From NCBI RefSeq assembly GCF_003996965.1, contig NZ_QWDM01000004.1:261527-325526 (forward strand): a stretch of DNA of 64,000 nucleotides, read 5' to 3'. Below the pieces are notes generated by a model, which saw only the letters and a list, made by a program, of their open reading frames with translations, ran no database searches and was not told the origin of the DNA. Of this stretch, positions 17,107 to 25,262 are shown piece by piece. Numbering within the stretch: the first letter of the stretch is position 1; every line of letters begins with the position of its first letter. The position numbers were made by a program, and so were the translations under genes. This stretch comes from Flavobacterium cupreum. Lineage in GTDB: Bacteria; Bacteroidota; Bacteroidia; Flavobacteriales; Flavobacteriaceae.

Positions 17107-18195
17107 TTACAGCCAGACAGCTTCTTTATTTTTAATTTTCTCGGCTACTTTCAAAATATCCGTGATAATTCCGCGGGAGATTGCCTGCTTACAAGCTGAC
17201 GCACTTTTGATTACAATCGGGACATCTGCGTACGACTGCGTAAAAATTTCAAAAATCGTATCCGATCCTTTCAATTGTCCAATTGCCGATGTTGCAGGTT
17301 CTGAAACTAACTTTACTTCCAGTGTGTTTTTCTGAACATCAAATTCACCTACATATCGGAGCACATGATTATCGGCCTGGGTGATTTTGGCAATCTTGAA
17401 CGACCTGTCAATGGCATCCCTATTGAGTGTGCCGTTTTTCTCCAGGTGCTCTTCTTTTAGTAATGAAGTGATTTTTATGTCCGAAAGCTCAAAATCTTTC
17501 CCAATTTCCCTTGTCAGGATCAGTAATTTTCGCGCCGTATCATTTCCTGATAGATCTTCCCTGAAAGTAGAACGCATGAAACCTAAAAGACTCGCGTCTT
17601 TCAAGACCGCAGAAAACGCAGTTTCATCCGATGAAAAGCGATTGAAAACATAACTGAGATTATCTGAGAAAACGCCTCTTATTTTAGTGATTTTTTCCCC
17701 TGAATTATACAAATCCCTCAAAGTCTGTAAAACCGGAAATCCGGTATCGACCGAAGTTTCATATAAAAACTCCTTATCGTACTTTTTAAGATTCTCCCTT
17801 ATTTCCTTATAAAGTCCAATGGGTAAGGTATTGGCTTTTTTATTTACCGCAACGATATTAAACCCGTTCTGAATTAAGGTATTGTAATGACTGATCAGTT
17901 CATCACTCGCCGTAGCATCAACTGCAATTAAATTTTCGAATTCATTTTCTTTGGCAAATTCAACAATATCTTCTACCCTGAACGGCACTGCCAGTTGAAC
18001 AAAATTGGTTTCCCAGGCATATCCCACGCCTTCTTTCTCGAAAAAAGCAACGGTTGAATTCGTGATGATCGGAAAATGAAAATCAATGTTTTTGTTCTCA
18101 AGAAAAAACTCCTGACTTTCGATAATCTGATTAATTAAAGTGCTTCCGATATTACCGATTCCGAAGAGGATGATATTTATTCTAAGCTTTGACAT
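17107..18195 (-). CDS. homoserine dehydrogenase-like protein without kinase or ACT domains
   Basis: 362 residues homologous to the dehydrogenase half of the ThrA encoded nearby. The nucleotide-binding loop ILFGIGNIGSTLINQ and ATASDELISHYNTLI are conserved. The catalytic block near residue 205-222 reads FMRSTFREDLSGNDTARK, so the Glu of the usual TEPDP motif is replaced while the later Asp and Lys remain. The VGAGLP substrate loop has become VDTGFP. It may be a changed or inactive enzyme with a regulatory role, or one acting on a different hydroxy acid. It follows metY but is separated from it by a terminator-like hairpin, and precedes the D-A leader region. Confidence 0.82.
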   Translation of the reverse strand: MSKLRINIILFGIGNIGSTLINQIIESQEFFLENKNIDFHFPIITNSTVAFFEKEGVGYAWETNFVQLAVPFRVEDIVEFAKENEFENLIAVDATASDELISHYNTLIQNGFNIVAVNKKANTLPIGLYKEIRENLKKYDKEFLYETSVDTGFPVLQTLRDLYNSGEKITKIRGVFSDNLSYVFNRFSSDETAFSAVLKDASLLGFMRSTFREDLSGNDTARKLLILTREIGKDFELSDIKITSLLKEEHLEKNGTLNRDAIDRSFKIAKITQADNHVLRYVGEFDVQKNTLEVKLVSEPATSAIGQLKGSDTIFEIFTQSYADVPIVIKSASACKQAISRGIITDILKVAEKIKNKEAVWL

Positions 18196-18224
18196 AATTT
18201 TAATTTTTAAAAACCATTTTCAGG

Positions 18225-18293
18225 TTAAGTAACCACATACAAATGATACGTTCCGTGAAGTAAAGCAAGCCCCATTTTAAATGAACTTATCAT
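18225..18293 (-). CDS. short upstream ORF before the homoserine dehydrogenase-like gene
   Basis: 22 codons starting MISSFKMGLALLHGTYHLYV and ending 29 nt before the downstream ATG. It is the only open frame in this leader and holds an internal ATG at codon 7. GGTTACTTAACC at its end is a small dyad. It could be a translational-coupling leader, and no terminator follows it. Coding status is uncertain. Confidence 0.3.
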   Translation of the reverse strand: MISSFKMGLALLHGTYHLYVVT

Positions 18294-18356
18294 ACTTTTT
18301 ATGGTTCAAATTTTATTTTCCAAACCTTTATGATGAACGTTTTTTATAAAAAATCA

Positions 18357-18384
18357 CCTCTAGCAAAACTCACATTGCTAAAGG
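18357..18384 (-). terminator. terminator after metY
   Basis: 10-bp stem CCTTTAGCAA / TTGCTAGAGG (one G.U) with an 8-nt loop, followed on the minus strand by TGATTTTTT. It lies 29 bp after the metY stop and would separate metY from the homoserine dehydrogenase-like gene. Confidence 0.65.
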
Positions 18385-18412
18385 CAATTTTTCAAACAAA
18401 AAACAAAAAAAC

Positions 18413-19714
18413 CTAATTTTTAACACTGTATTGCGATTGCGTAACGCTTGCAAAAACAGTTTGCAGATCGGCAATTAAATCCTCGATATCTTCGATTCCG
18501 ACAGAAAGACGAACCAAATCTTTAGAAACTCCCGTCTCTAATTGTTCCGCATCTGTCAATTGCTGATGTGTAGTGCTTGCCGGATGAATAATCAGTGATT
18601 TGGTATCACCGATGTTCGCCAAAAGAGAGAATAATTTTGTTTCGTCCACTACTTTTTTAGCAGCATCGAAACCTCCTTTTAATCCGAATGTAATAATTCC
18701 GCTTTGTCCTTCGGGAAGATATTCCTGGGCCAGATCAAAATATTTACCGGATTTCAGACCCGGATAGTTTACCCAGACCACTTCGTCCTGTTGCTCCAGC
18801 CATTCGGCCAGAGCCAGGGCGTTTTCGCTGTGTTTCTTAATGCGGATGGGCAATGTTTCTAATCCCTGAATGATCTGAAAGGCATTAAACGGGCTCAAAG
18901 CCGAACCAAAATCACGTAAACCTTCTATTCTTGCTTTTGCAATGAAAGCCGCATTTCCTAACGCTTCATGGTACACCAGCCCGTGATATCCCGCAGAAGG
19001 CTCTGTGAATTCAGGGAATTTTCCGTTAGACCAGTCAAAAGTTCCGGCATCAATAATAACACCGCCTAATGAGGTTCCGTTTCCTGAAATATATTTGGTC
19101 AGCGAGTGAATGACGATATTTGCCCCGTATTCGATTGGTTTCAGCAAATAAGGAGTCGCCACGGTATTGTCTACAATAAAGGGCACTTTGAAGGCTTTGG
19201 CTTCTGCCGAAATCGCTTTCAGATCCAATACATCCAATTTTGGATTCCCTAAGGATTCTACAAAGAAAGCCCTGGTATTTTCTTTTGCCGCTTTGGTGAA
19301 GTTTTTGGCATCGGACGGATCAACAAATGTTGTTGTGATTCCCAATCTCGGCAAAGTCACTTTTAATAAGTTATAGGTTCCGCCATACAAGCTATTTGAC
19401 GCTACAATATGATCGCCTGCTTTTAGCAAAGTCAGGAAAGTGGTTGCAATTGCTGAGGCTCCGGAAGCAGTCACAACCGCTGCAATTCCGCCTTCAAGCG
19501 CTGCCAGTCGTTGTTCTAAAATATCATTTGTCGGATTGTTTAACCGGGTGTAGATAAATCCGGCTTCGGCTAGACCAAATAAATTGGCTGCATGGTCCGA
19601 ATTATTAAATACATAAGAGGATGTCTGATAGATAGGAACTGCTCTGGTTCCGCCATTTTTAGTAACATCATGTCCTGCGTGCAGTGCGTTTGTTGCAAAT
19701 TTTTGTGTGCTCAT
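18413..19714 (-). CDS. metY: O-acetylhomoserine sulfhydrylase
   Basis: 433 residues from the chosen start MSTQKFATNALHAGHDV; an in-frame ATG 84 bp upstream adds non-conserved sequence. It is a PLP enzyme of the Cys/Met family. VIHSLTKYISGNGTSLGGVI near residue 206 holds the Schiff-base lysine. The MetY-specific insertion FTEPSAGYHGLVYHE follows. It makes homocysteine directly from O-acetylhomoserine and sulfide, overlapping in role with metZ in the neighbouring operon. The long leader carries Cys/Met leader peptide B and terminator B, so supply of sulfur amino acids probably sets its transcription. Confidence 0.93.
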   Translation of the reverse strand: MSTQKFATNALHAGHDVTKNGGTRAVPIYQTSSYVFNNSDHAANLFGLAEAGFIYTRLNNPTNDILEQRLAALEGGIAAVVTASGASAIATTFLTLLKAGDHIVASNSLYGGTYNLLKVTLPRLGITTTFVDPSDAKNFTKAAKENTRAFFVESLGNPKLDVLDLKAISAEAKAFKVPFIVDNTVATPYLLKPIEYGANIVIHSLTKYISGNGTSLGGVIIDAGTFDWSNGKFPEFTEPSAGYHGLVYHEALGNAAFIAKARIEGLRDFGSALSPFNAFQIIQGLETLPIRIKKHSENALALAEWLEQQDEVVWVNYPGLKSGKYFDLAQEYLPEGQSGIITFGLKGGFDAAKKVVDETKLFSLLANIGDTKSLIIHPASTTHQQLTDAEQLETGVSKDLVRLSVGIEDIEDLIADLQTVFASVTQSQYSVKN

Positions 19715-19769
19715 GATTTCGTATTTTTTTATATTGTTAAATCGTATGTTGACTTGTGATTGGTTTATT

Positions 19770-19949
19770 TTAATTCGAAGATTTTCCTCCCAGTTCATAA
19801 ATTTGAAACAGTACTGCCTTCTGGTTTCTTAAAGACTCTTCACGGCGTGGCGTTTTTACTGTTTGTGTATCTTTTACTGAATTGATATTTTGTGAATCGG
19901 TATCCGATAATCACTGTATTGTTGCTGAATTTCTATTGGTTGTTTTCAT
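19770..19949 (-). pseudogene. small ORF interrupted by one in-frame TGA
   Basis: Starting from ATG at 19949, 12 codons (MKTTNRNSATIQ) are followed by TGA at 19911-19913. The same frame then stays open for 46 more codons, including KTPRREESLRNQKAVLFQIY, to TAA at 19770. The second part is protein-like and uses ordinary codons. It lies between attenuator B and metY. It is either a small gene with a nonsense mutation or a chance frame; I recognise no family. Confidence 0.35.
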
Positions 19950-19982
19950 GAGTATATATTTTTTTTAAATGTTGAAATAAAA

Positions 19983-20014
19983 AAACCCTTTTGGCTGGCT
20001 GACCAAAAGGGTTT
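19983..20014 (-). terminator. attenuator terminator B upstream of metY
   Basis: 12-bp stem AAACCCTTTTGG / CCAAAAGGGTTT with an 8-nt loop, followed by seven U. The leader peptide B gene contains CCAAAAG (20048-20054) in its last codons, an exact partner for the 5' arm. A second small hairpin (TTATAGTT/AACTATAA, 20013-20030) lies between the two. Confidence 0.85.
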
Positions 20015-20044
20015 ATAGTTTTAACTATAACAAAGATTTATCTT

Positions 20045-20122
20045 TCACTTTTGGCAACAGCAGATCGGGGCGCATTTACGCATCATACAACATATCATTC
20101 TTTTGTCTGCAATTGTTTTCAT
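20045..20122 (-). CDS. leader peptide B, Cys/Met-rich, upstream of metY
   Basis: 25 codons: six Cys and four Met, arranged as MICCMMRKC and ending PICCCQK-stop. Terminator B starts 31 nt after the stop. CCAAAAG within the last codons can pair with the terminator 5' arm to give an antiterminator. Stalling at the first Cys/Met cluster would leave that segment free, whereas a ribosome at the stop codon would cover it. This fits trp-type attenuation responding to cysteine and methionine. A TTTG-N19-TATATTTA promoter (20180-20210) lies about 50 nt upstream of the start. Confidence 0.75.
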   Translation of the reverse strand: MKTIADKRMICCMMRKCAPICCCQK

Positions 20123-20331
20123 TTTATAAATGGTATTAATTTAAAAACAGTTATTTTTAATTCTATTAATTTGATAGAGTAAATATAATAACTATTTCCT
20201 AACCACCAAACAGAAATGTATAATTTAACATTTAAAAAAGAATTCAGCATTGAAAATTCTTCTGAAATCCTTTGTAAACCCCTTTCAGATCAGGCTTTGT
20301 ACCATTTTGACGGGAAAGAGTTTTTTTTTGC

Positions 20332-23178
20332 TTAAAATTTAAAACTCAGACGTGCAAAACCAAATCTTCCGTTTAATCCGAATTGGGAAACCGCTCTGGA
20401 GTACGCAAACTGATTGGCATTTGTTAAATCTGTGCTTGGAGCGGGTGACAATGTCGGAGTGGTGTTTGTAAAGGCCGGAGTAGACGGATTATTTCGGTCC
20501 GGATAAACATCACCTATATTATTAACCCCAAGCGTTACCCTGAATTTTTCACTGATCTGATATCCGAAAGATAAATCGGTTACAATTTTGGCACTGTATT
20601 TCGGATGTTCATACACGGACGAAAACCCGTCTAGGTTTACATCTGTTGCTCCGGGATCGGTTACTTTTCCAAAATAACTGTTTCGTAAATAAATATCCAG
20701 TTTTTTGATATTGAAAGTCGTTGTCAAATTAGCTTTCAGTTTCGGAATGGCTTCTTCTAAATAAACCCTGCTCGATTCCGGAAAAAAGGAATATTTAAAC
20801 GGTTCTCCGCCAGCCTCAAGAATAGATTGCGGCACATTTAAATTCCCTACTCTTTTCGTTTCATTATAACTGATGGCAAAATCATTTCTGATGGTGAAAT
20901 CCTGAATCACATCGTATTTCTGGGAAATCACCACATCTACTCCTTTTGTCTCCGAGTTGATTCCGTTGGTCCAGAAAGAGGCTCTTTCTACTCCTTTCAA
21001 ATCAAATGCTTCCTGGAATAAGGTTAAAGCTTCTGCCTGTTCCGGTGATGTTGCCCCGCCAATTTGCGCATCTGTCGGTCTTGAATATTGTCCCGTTAAA
21101 ACAATCCTGTCATCGATTCTTGTAAAATAGGCATCTGTAGCAATCGTAATATTGGCATCCGGAATTTTGAATGTAAATCCTGTACTTATACTTTTAGATT
21201 TTTCGGGTTTCAAATTTTCTACGCCAATACTTTTTGCCGCATCGGAGTCATTTGTAAAATACCCGACCTGATAAGGCGATCCGTTAATAAACTGAGTAGA
21301 ACTGGCTTCGAAATATTTTTGCTGCAACGACGGTGCCCTGAATCCGGTCTGTCCGGAAACTCTCCAATTGATAAAGTCATTTAATTTTAAAAGGGAAGCC
21401 AGTTTAAAAATCACCGTATTTCCAAAATCCGAATAGTTCTCAAAGCGAGCTGCTCCGTTTAAAAGCCAGTTTTCTGTGGGGTTGAGTTCTAAATCGACAT
21501 AAGCTGCGACGCTTTTTCTGTCTTTTTCTTTAGCATCTGCAGGCTGAAAACCTGAAAATCCCTGCGCTCCCGCTCCACGTTTGTTTCCGAAAAAATCGGT
21601 CACAATTAACGGTGAAGTTGTTGGTAATGTACCGGGAACAAAATTCCCGTTTACATCATACAATCCGTAAGAAGCTTGTTCTCCGGTTTTGATCTGGTAA
21701 TTTTCATATCTGAATTCCCCGCCAAAGGCAACGTTCAGACCTTCTAAAACATCTAATTTCTTTGTGAAATCCAGGTTGGTGGTACTCTGTAAAAACGAAA
21801 CCTTACCGGCATCAAAACTAGTGGGTGATGCGGTTCCCAAAGTGGCATTGATCGTGTTGTTGACACCATATTTAAAAGAGTTGGTTCCAAGATTTGAACT
21901 AATATCGGTATCAAATCCGAACAACTGCGTGGTCACTCCTACTGCGGCGGAAGCATCTAAAATGTCTGATTCTATTTCCGGTAAAAATCCATTGGAATAC
22001 ACTTGCGTGAAAGTTCCCGAACCATTTGGAAGCCTGTTGAAAGCATACGATTTTCCGTTTCTGTATGAAACGCCCCCAAAAGAATACAGTGATGTCAGCG
22101 CTGTTAAAGGATATTTCGCATTATAATACAATTGTCCCGTAGCCAGTTCTGACTGACCAACGCTCATATTATAATCGCTTCTCTGCTGACCTCTGTAATT
22201 GAGTTCGTTATTCGTAACATCAAAGTTCAAGGCAGTCTGAATCTGGGCAATTGTAGATGCGGAAGCAATAGCGGTCTGCTGTGCAGGTGTAAAGTAACTC
22301 ACCTGTGGCGCGTATTGCTGTAAAGTGCTTATAATCTGAGCTGAATTGGGTGTTGTGTTAATATTGGTGAACAAAGAATTGACCTGCACTCCATTTTGAG
22401 CCGCCCTGTTTTCTACCGCATTGTAGGCATTAAAAATAGCATTATTCCTGATTCCGGCGCGGCTTGTGGACTGTCTGGTAACAGCGCTTCCCGTAAAATT
22501 CAGGTAACTTCCTGCTTTGCCCAAAGAGGTGCCGTAGTTTAAATCTAACTGCAGCGATTGCCCGTCACTTCCGCCTTCAAAATTATTCGAACCGGAGGAT
22601 AAATTCGCTCCGTACTGGATATCGCCTGAAACATATTTGGCATTCTTTTTCAGTACAATGTTAATGACTCCGGCAATAGCATCAGAACCATATTGCGCGG
22701 CAGCTCCGTCTCTTAAAACTTCAATTCGCTCAATCGCATAAGACGGGATCGCGTTTAAATCGGTACCTACAGAACCTCTTCCCGGAGATCCGTTTATGTT
22801 TACGAGAGCACTGGTGTGTCTTCTTTTTCCGTTGACCAGAATTAAAACCTGATCGGGTCCCAAACCTCTTAGTTGTGCCGGATCTACGTGGTCTGTCCCG
22901 TCTGCAGTAGACGTCGGATTACTGGTAAAAGACGGTGCTACATAATTTAAGATTTGTGTGACACTGGTTTGCGGAGCGCCTTTGGTTATTTCTGAAATAT
23001 TAAAGACATCAACAGGAACAGGCACATCTGTTTTTACCCTGTTTTTACTTCTGGAACCTACGATGGTCACTTCAGACAATTCGTTGTTTTGTAAAGTATC
23101 CTTTTCTGTTTTATTGTCCTGCGCATACAATCCGGATAATGTCGCTAAGCCAAAAAGCACTATTAATTTATTTTTCAT
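20332..23178 (-). CDS. TonB-dependent outer membrane receptor
   Basis: 948 residues. The signal peptide [20 protein letters not shown] is followed by a plug domain (about 35-165) with [27 protein letters not shown] and [29 protein letters not shown] beta-barrel ending in FARLSFKF follows. There is no N-terminal carboxypeptidase-like extension of the SusC type and no SusD gene beside it. The substrate is unknown. The gene is preceded by Cys/Met leader C and a strong terminator, and it sits between metY and metK. I infer a role in uptake of a sulfur compound, methionine-related nutrient or cofactor. Confidence 0.9.
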   Translation of the reverse strand: MKNKLIVLFGLATLSGLYAQDNKTEKDTLQNNELSEVTIVGSRSKNRVKTDVPVPVDVFNISEITKGAPQTSVTQILNYVAPSFTSNPTSTADGTDHVDPAQLRGLGPDQVLILVNGKRRHTSALVNINGSPGRGSVGTDLNAIPSYAIERIEVLRDGAAAQYGSDAIAGVINIVLKKNAKYVSGDIQYGANLSSGSNNFEGGSDGQSLQLDLNYGTSLGKAGSYLNFTGSAVTRQSTSRAGIRNNAIFNAYNAVENRAAQNGVQVNSLFTNINTTPNSAQIISTLQQYAPQVSYFTPAQQTAIASASTIAQIQTALNFDVTNNELNYRGQQRSDYNMSVGQSELATGQLYYNAKYPLTALTSLYSFGGVSYRNGKSYAFNRLPNGSGTFTQVYSNGFLPEIESDILDASAAVGVTTQLFGFDTDISSNLGTNSFKYGVNNTINATLGTASPTSFDAGKVSFLQSTTNLDFTKKLDVLEGLNVAFGGEFRYENYQIKTGEQASYGLYDVNGNFVPGTLPTTSPLIVTDFFGNKRGAGAQGFSGFQPADAKEKDRKSVAAYVDLELNPTENWLLNGAARFENYSDFGNTVIFKLASLLKLNDFINWRVSGQTGFRAPSLQQKYFEASSTQFINGSPYQVGYFTNDSDAAKSIGVENLKPEKSKSISTGFTFKIPDANITIATDAYFTRIDDRIVLTGQYSRPTDAQIGGATSPEQAEALTLFQEAFDLKGVERASFWTNGINSETKGVDVVISQKYDVIQDFTIRNDFAISYNETKRVGNLNVPQSILEAGGEPFKYSFFPESSRVYLEEAIPKLKANLTTTFNIKKLDIYLRNSYFGKVTDPGATDVNLDGFSSVYEHPKYSAKIVTDLSFGYQISEKFRVTLGVNNIGDVYPDRNNPSTPAFTNTTPTLSPAPSTDLTNANQFAYSRAVSQFGLNGRFGFARLSFKF

Positions 23179-23256
23179 TTTATTTAACTGGATGTTATTA
23201 TTCTGGTTTATAATTAGTTTTACTTATTTCTTTCTTACAATTTCGGGCAAAAAAAA

Positions 23257-23280
23257 AACCTCTGCAGCTTGGCAGAGGTT
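23257..23280 (-). terminator. attenuator terminator C upstream of the TonB receptor
   Basis: 9-bp GC-rich stem AACCTCTGC / GCAGAGGTT followed on the minus strand by about ten U, one of the best terminators in the window. GCAGAG (23317-23322) inside leader C is identical to the 3' arm and can pair with CTCTGC of the 5' arm as an antiterminator. Confidence 0.88.
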
Positions 23281-23304
23281 CTTTATATATAGTTTAAAAA
23301 TAAT

Positions 23305-23370
23305 CTACAATAGTCTCTCTGCGGAAGTTTCCGGCATCATACAAGACATATTCTTAGAGATTGATTTCAT
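23305..23370 (-). CDS. leader peptide C, upstream of the TonB receptor
   Basis: 21 codons starting MKSISKNMSCMMPETS. The MSCMM block echoes MICCMM of leader B, and the two share TTGTATGATGC at the nucleotide level. The antiterminator segment GCAGAG lies 13 nt after the Met-Met codons and about 10 nt before the stop. Stalling at MSCMM would therefore free it, while a ribosome at the stop would mask it. The stop is 24 nt before terminator C. Confidence 0.65.
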   Translation of the reverse strand: MKSISKNMSCMMPETSAERLL

Positions 23371-23392
23371 TTTTTCTTACATTTTCTTCCGG

Positions 23393-23424
23393 CAAATTTG
23401 AGAACTTTTTTTGGAACTGCCAAA
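23393..23424 (-). promoter_or_regulatory. promoter of the leader C / TonB receptor transcript
   Basis: On the minus strand TTTG (23421-23424), a 20-bp spacer and CAAATTTG (23393-23400, one mismatch to TAnnTTTG). The start site is expected near 23387, 17 nt before the leader ATG. Confidence 0.5.
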
Positions 23425-23513
23425 GAAAATTCTAAAAATATTTCTATTACCCTATCAAAGTAGTATGTTATGTTAAATTTATCTGTATTAAAATAAAAAA
23501 AACATCAGTTTAA

Positions 23514-23543
23514 TTTGCAAATCAAAATGGTTTTATACCTTTG
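23514..23543 (+). promoter_or_regulatory. promoter of the SAM-II / metK transcript
   Basis: TTTG (23514-23517), an 18-bp spacer and an exact TACCTTTG box (23536-23543). The start site expected about 7 nt downstream falls at the first base of the SAM-II aptamer. Confidence 0.8.
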
Positions 23544-23550
23544 CACGCGA

Positions 23551-23653
23551 ATACAGAGGAAAAATTTGAACTGATTGCAACCTCTTCATAATGAAATGGT
23601 TCGTTATGAATACTGAAACGTTTTTGTTTCGGTAGTAAAAAATGCTAAAGCAG
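23551..23653 (+). ncRNA. SAM-II-type riboswitch upstream of metK
   Basis: P1 is AGAGG with CCTCT (23555-23559 and 23581-23585), enclosing AATTTGAACTGATTGCAA, which matches the conserved SAM-II loop (AUUUrAACyGnAUUGCAA). The 3' strand AAATGCTAAAGCAG (23640-23653) matches the pseudoknot strand. CTG in the loop pairs with CAG in the 3' strand, a covariation relative to the ACC/GGG of the metX aptamer I recall. Between P1 and the 3' strand there are about 55 nt with two extra hairpins (TTCATAA/TTATGAA and ACTGAAAC/GTTTCGGT), where compact SAM-II aptamers have a few nucleotides. The ligand is inferred to be SAM. Confidence 0.78.
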
Positions 23654-23675
23654 ACATTCTCCTTTAGCCTTTTTT
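23644..23675 (+). terminator. terminator-like hairpin overlapping the SAM-II 3' strand
   Basis: GCTAAAG (23644-23650) pairs with CTTTAGC (23662-23668), followed by CTTTTTT. The 5' arm is also part of the aptamer pseudoknot, so hairpin and bound aptamer exclude each other. A further TTTTTTAGCAAT segment after it could compete for the same bases. Confidence 0.5.
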
Positions 23676-23718
23676 AGCAATTTTTTTACCTCGCTTAATT
23701 TTAATTTAATAAATTATT

Positions 23719-24969
23719 ATGGCTTATTTATTTACGTCAGAATCTGTTAGTGAAGGGCATCCAGACAAAGTTGCAGATCAAATTTCGGATGCATTAATCG
23801 ACAACTTTCTGGCATTTGATGCTAACTCAAAAGTAGCATGCGAAACTTTAGTTACAACGGGTCAGGTAATTTTGGCCGGTGAAGTAAAATCAAATACCTA
23901 TCTGGATGTTCAGCAAATTGCTCGTGAGGTAATCCGTAAAATCGGTTACACTAAAAGTGAATACATGTTTGAAGCGAATTCTTGTGGAATTCTTTCGGCT
24001 ATTCACGAACAGTCTGCCGATATTAATCAGGGTGTTGACAGAGCCAAACCAGAAGAGCAGGGTGCAGGAGATCAGGGAATGATGTTTGGTTACGCCACTA
24101 ACGAAACCGAAAACTACATGCCACTGGCACTTGATTTATCTCATAAACTATTACAGGAATTAGCGATCTTAAGACGCGAAAACAAAGAAATCACGTATTT
24201 GCGTCCTGATGCAAAATCGCAGGTTACTTTAGAATATAGTGATGACAATAAGCCAACCCGTATTGATGCGATCGTAATTTCGACTCAACACGACGATTTC
24301 GAGGAAGAAGCTACTATGCTGGCTAAAATCAAAAAAGACATTATCGAGATTTTGATTCCAAGAATCATTGCTAAAAACCCGGCTCACGCTCATTTATTCA
24401 ATGATAAAATTCAATATCACATTAACCCAACAGGAAAATTCGTAATCGGAGGACCTCACGGAGATACTGGTTTGACAGGAAGAAAAATTATCGTGGATAC
24501 TTACGGTGGAAAAGGTGCTCACGGTGGTGGTGCTTTCTCCGGAAAAGATCCGAGTAAAGTAGACAGAAGTGCGGCTTATGCTACACGTCATATCGCTAAA
24601 AACTTAGTAGCTGCCGGTGTTGCTGACGAAATCTTAGTACAGGTTTCTTACGCTATTGGTGTTGCTGAGCCAATGGGTATCTTTATTGATACTTACGGAA
24701 CTTCTAAAGTAAACTTAACCAACGGTGAAATCGCTAAAAAAGTAGAAGCTATCTTTGATATGCGTCCTTACTTCATCGAACAGCGTTTGAAATTAAGAAA
24801 CCCTATTTACAGCGAAACGGCTGCTTACGGACACATGGGACGTACGCCGGAAGTGGTAACGAAAACTTTTTCTGCTCCGGGAGGACATGTAAAAACAGTT
24901 ACTGTTGAGTTGTTTACCTGGGAAAAACTTGATTTCGTAGATAAAGTAAAAGCTGAATTTGGATTGTAA
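23719..24969 (+). CDS. metK: S-adenosylmethionine synthetase
   Basis: 416 residues. It condenses ATP and methionine to [28 protein letters not shown] at the N-terminus holds the ATP/methionine-binding GHPDK motif. [13 protein letters not shown] near residue 115, [11 protein letters not shown] near 250 and [16 protein letters not shown] near 270 complete the family signature. It is preceded by a SAM-II-type aptamer, so product feedback is expected. It closes the sulfur-to-SAM pathway laid out on the other strand. Confidence 0.97.
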   Translation: MAYLFTSESVSEGHPDKVADQISDALIDNFLAFDANSKVACETLVTTGQVILAGEVKSNTYLDVQQIAREVIRKIGYTKSEYMFEANSCGILSAIHEQSADINQGVDRAKPEEQGAGDQGMMFGYATNETENYMPLALDLSHKLLQELAILRRENKEITYLRPDAKSQVTLEYSDDNKPTRIDAIVISTQHDDFEEEATMLAKIKKDIIEILIPRIIAKNPAHAHLFNDKIQYHINPTGKFVIGGPHGDTGLTGRKIIVDTYGGKGAHGGGAFSGKDPSKVDRSAAYATRHIAKNLVAAGVADEILVQVSYAIGVAEPMGIFIDTYGTSKVNLTNGEIAKKVEAIFDMRPYFIEQRLKLRNPIYSETAAYGHMGRTPEVVTKTFSAPGGHVKTVTVELFTWEKLDFVDKVKAEFGL

Positions 24970-25020
24970 ATTTAGATTTTTAGACTGTCTTAGATTCTTA
25001 GACTGACTTAGATTTTTTGA

Positions 25021-25084
25021 CAATCTTTACTCTTAAATATAAAAAAGCCCGATTTCTAAAATTTAGAAATCGGGCTTTTATTTT
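25021..25084 (+). repeat. terminator-containing 64-bp direct repeat, copy 1
   Basis: Identical over 64 bp to 27732-27795. It holds a long rho-independent terminator (AAAAGCCCGATTTCTAAA and its complement, 25043-25079) after metK. Upstream in both copies there are degenerate TTAGATTTTTAGACTG words. The two copies flank the TPR gene as direct repeats. Confidence 0.95.
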
Positions 25085-25142
25085 GCCTAGAAAGAAGGTT
25101 AGAATCTTATAAACAATATCCTTTTAGCCTCACTGCCAACGA

Positions 25143-25202
25143 CCAATTATCTCACCACTACACCAATTATTTCAGCGTTGTGCCGCTTATTTCAACGTTA
25201 CA
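25143..25202. repeat. three 20-bp imperfect tandem repeats upstream of the TPR gene
   Basis: Units start at 25143 (CCAATTATCTCACCACTACA), 25163 and 25183, exactly 20 bp apart, sharing the CC...TTAT.TCA core. They end 60 bp before the TPR gene start and could be regulator sites or a slippage product. Confidence 0.6.
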
Positions 25203-25262
25203 AATTCTCCTGTACTATAGAATTATATTCGCAGAAGAAATAATCAAAGTAACTGATGTAAA

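Noticed and set aside
19911..19913. In-frame TGA as a selenocysteine codon
   Set aside because: No stem-loop resembling a SECIS follows, no selenoprotein family is recognised, and no selenocysteine machinery is in the window; a nonsense mutation or chance frame is simpler.
22958..23401. 147-codon open frame on the plus strand
   Set aside because: Antisense to the TonB receptor start and to leader C; the promoter, terminator and signal peptide evidence all favour the minus strand.
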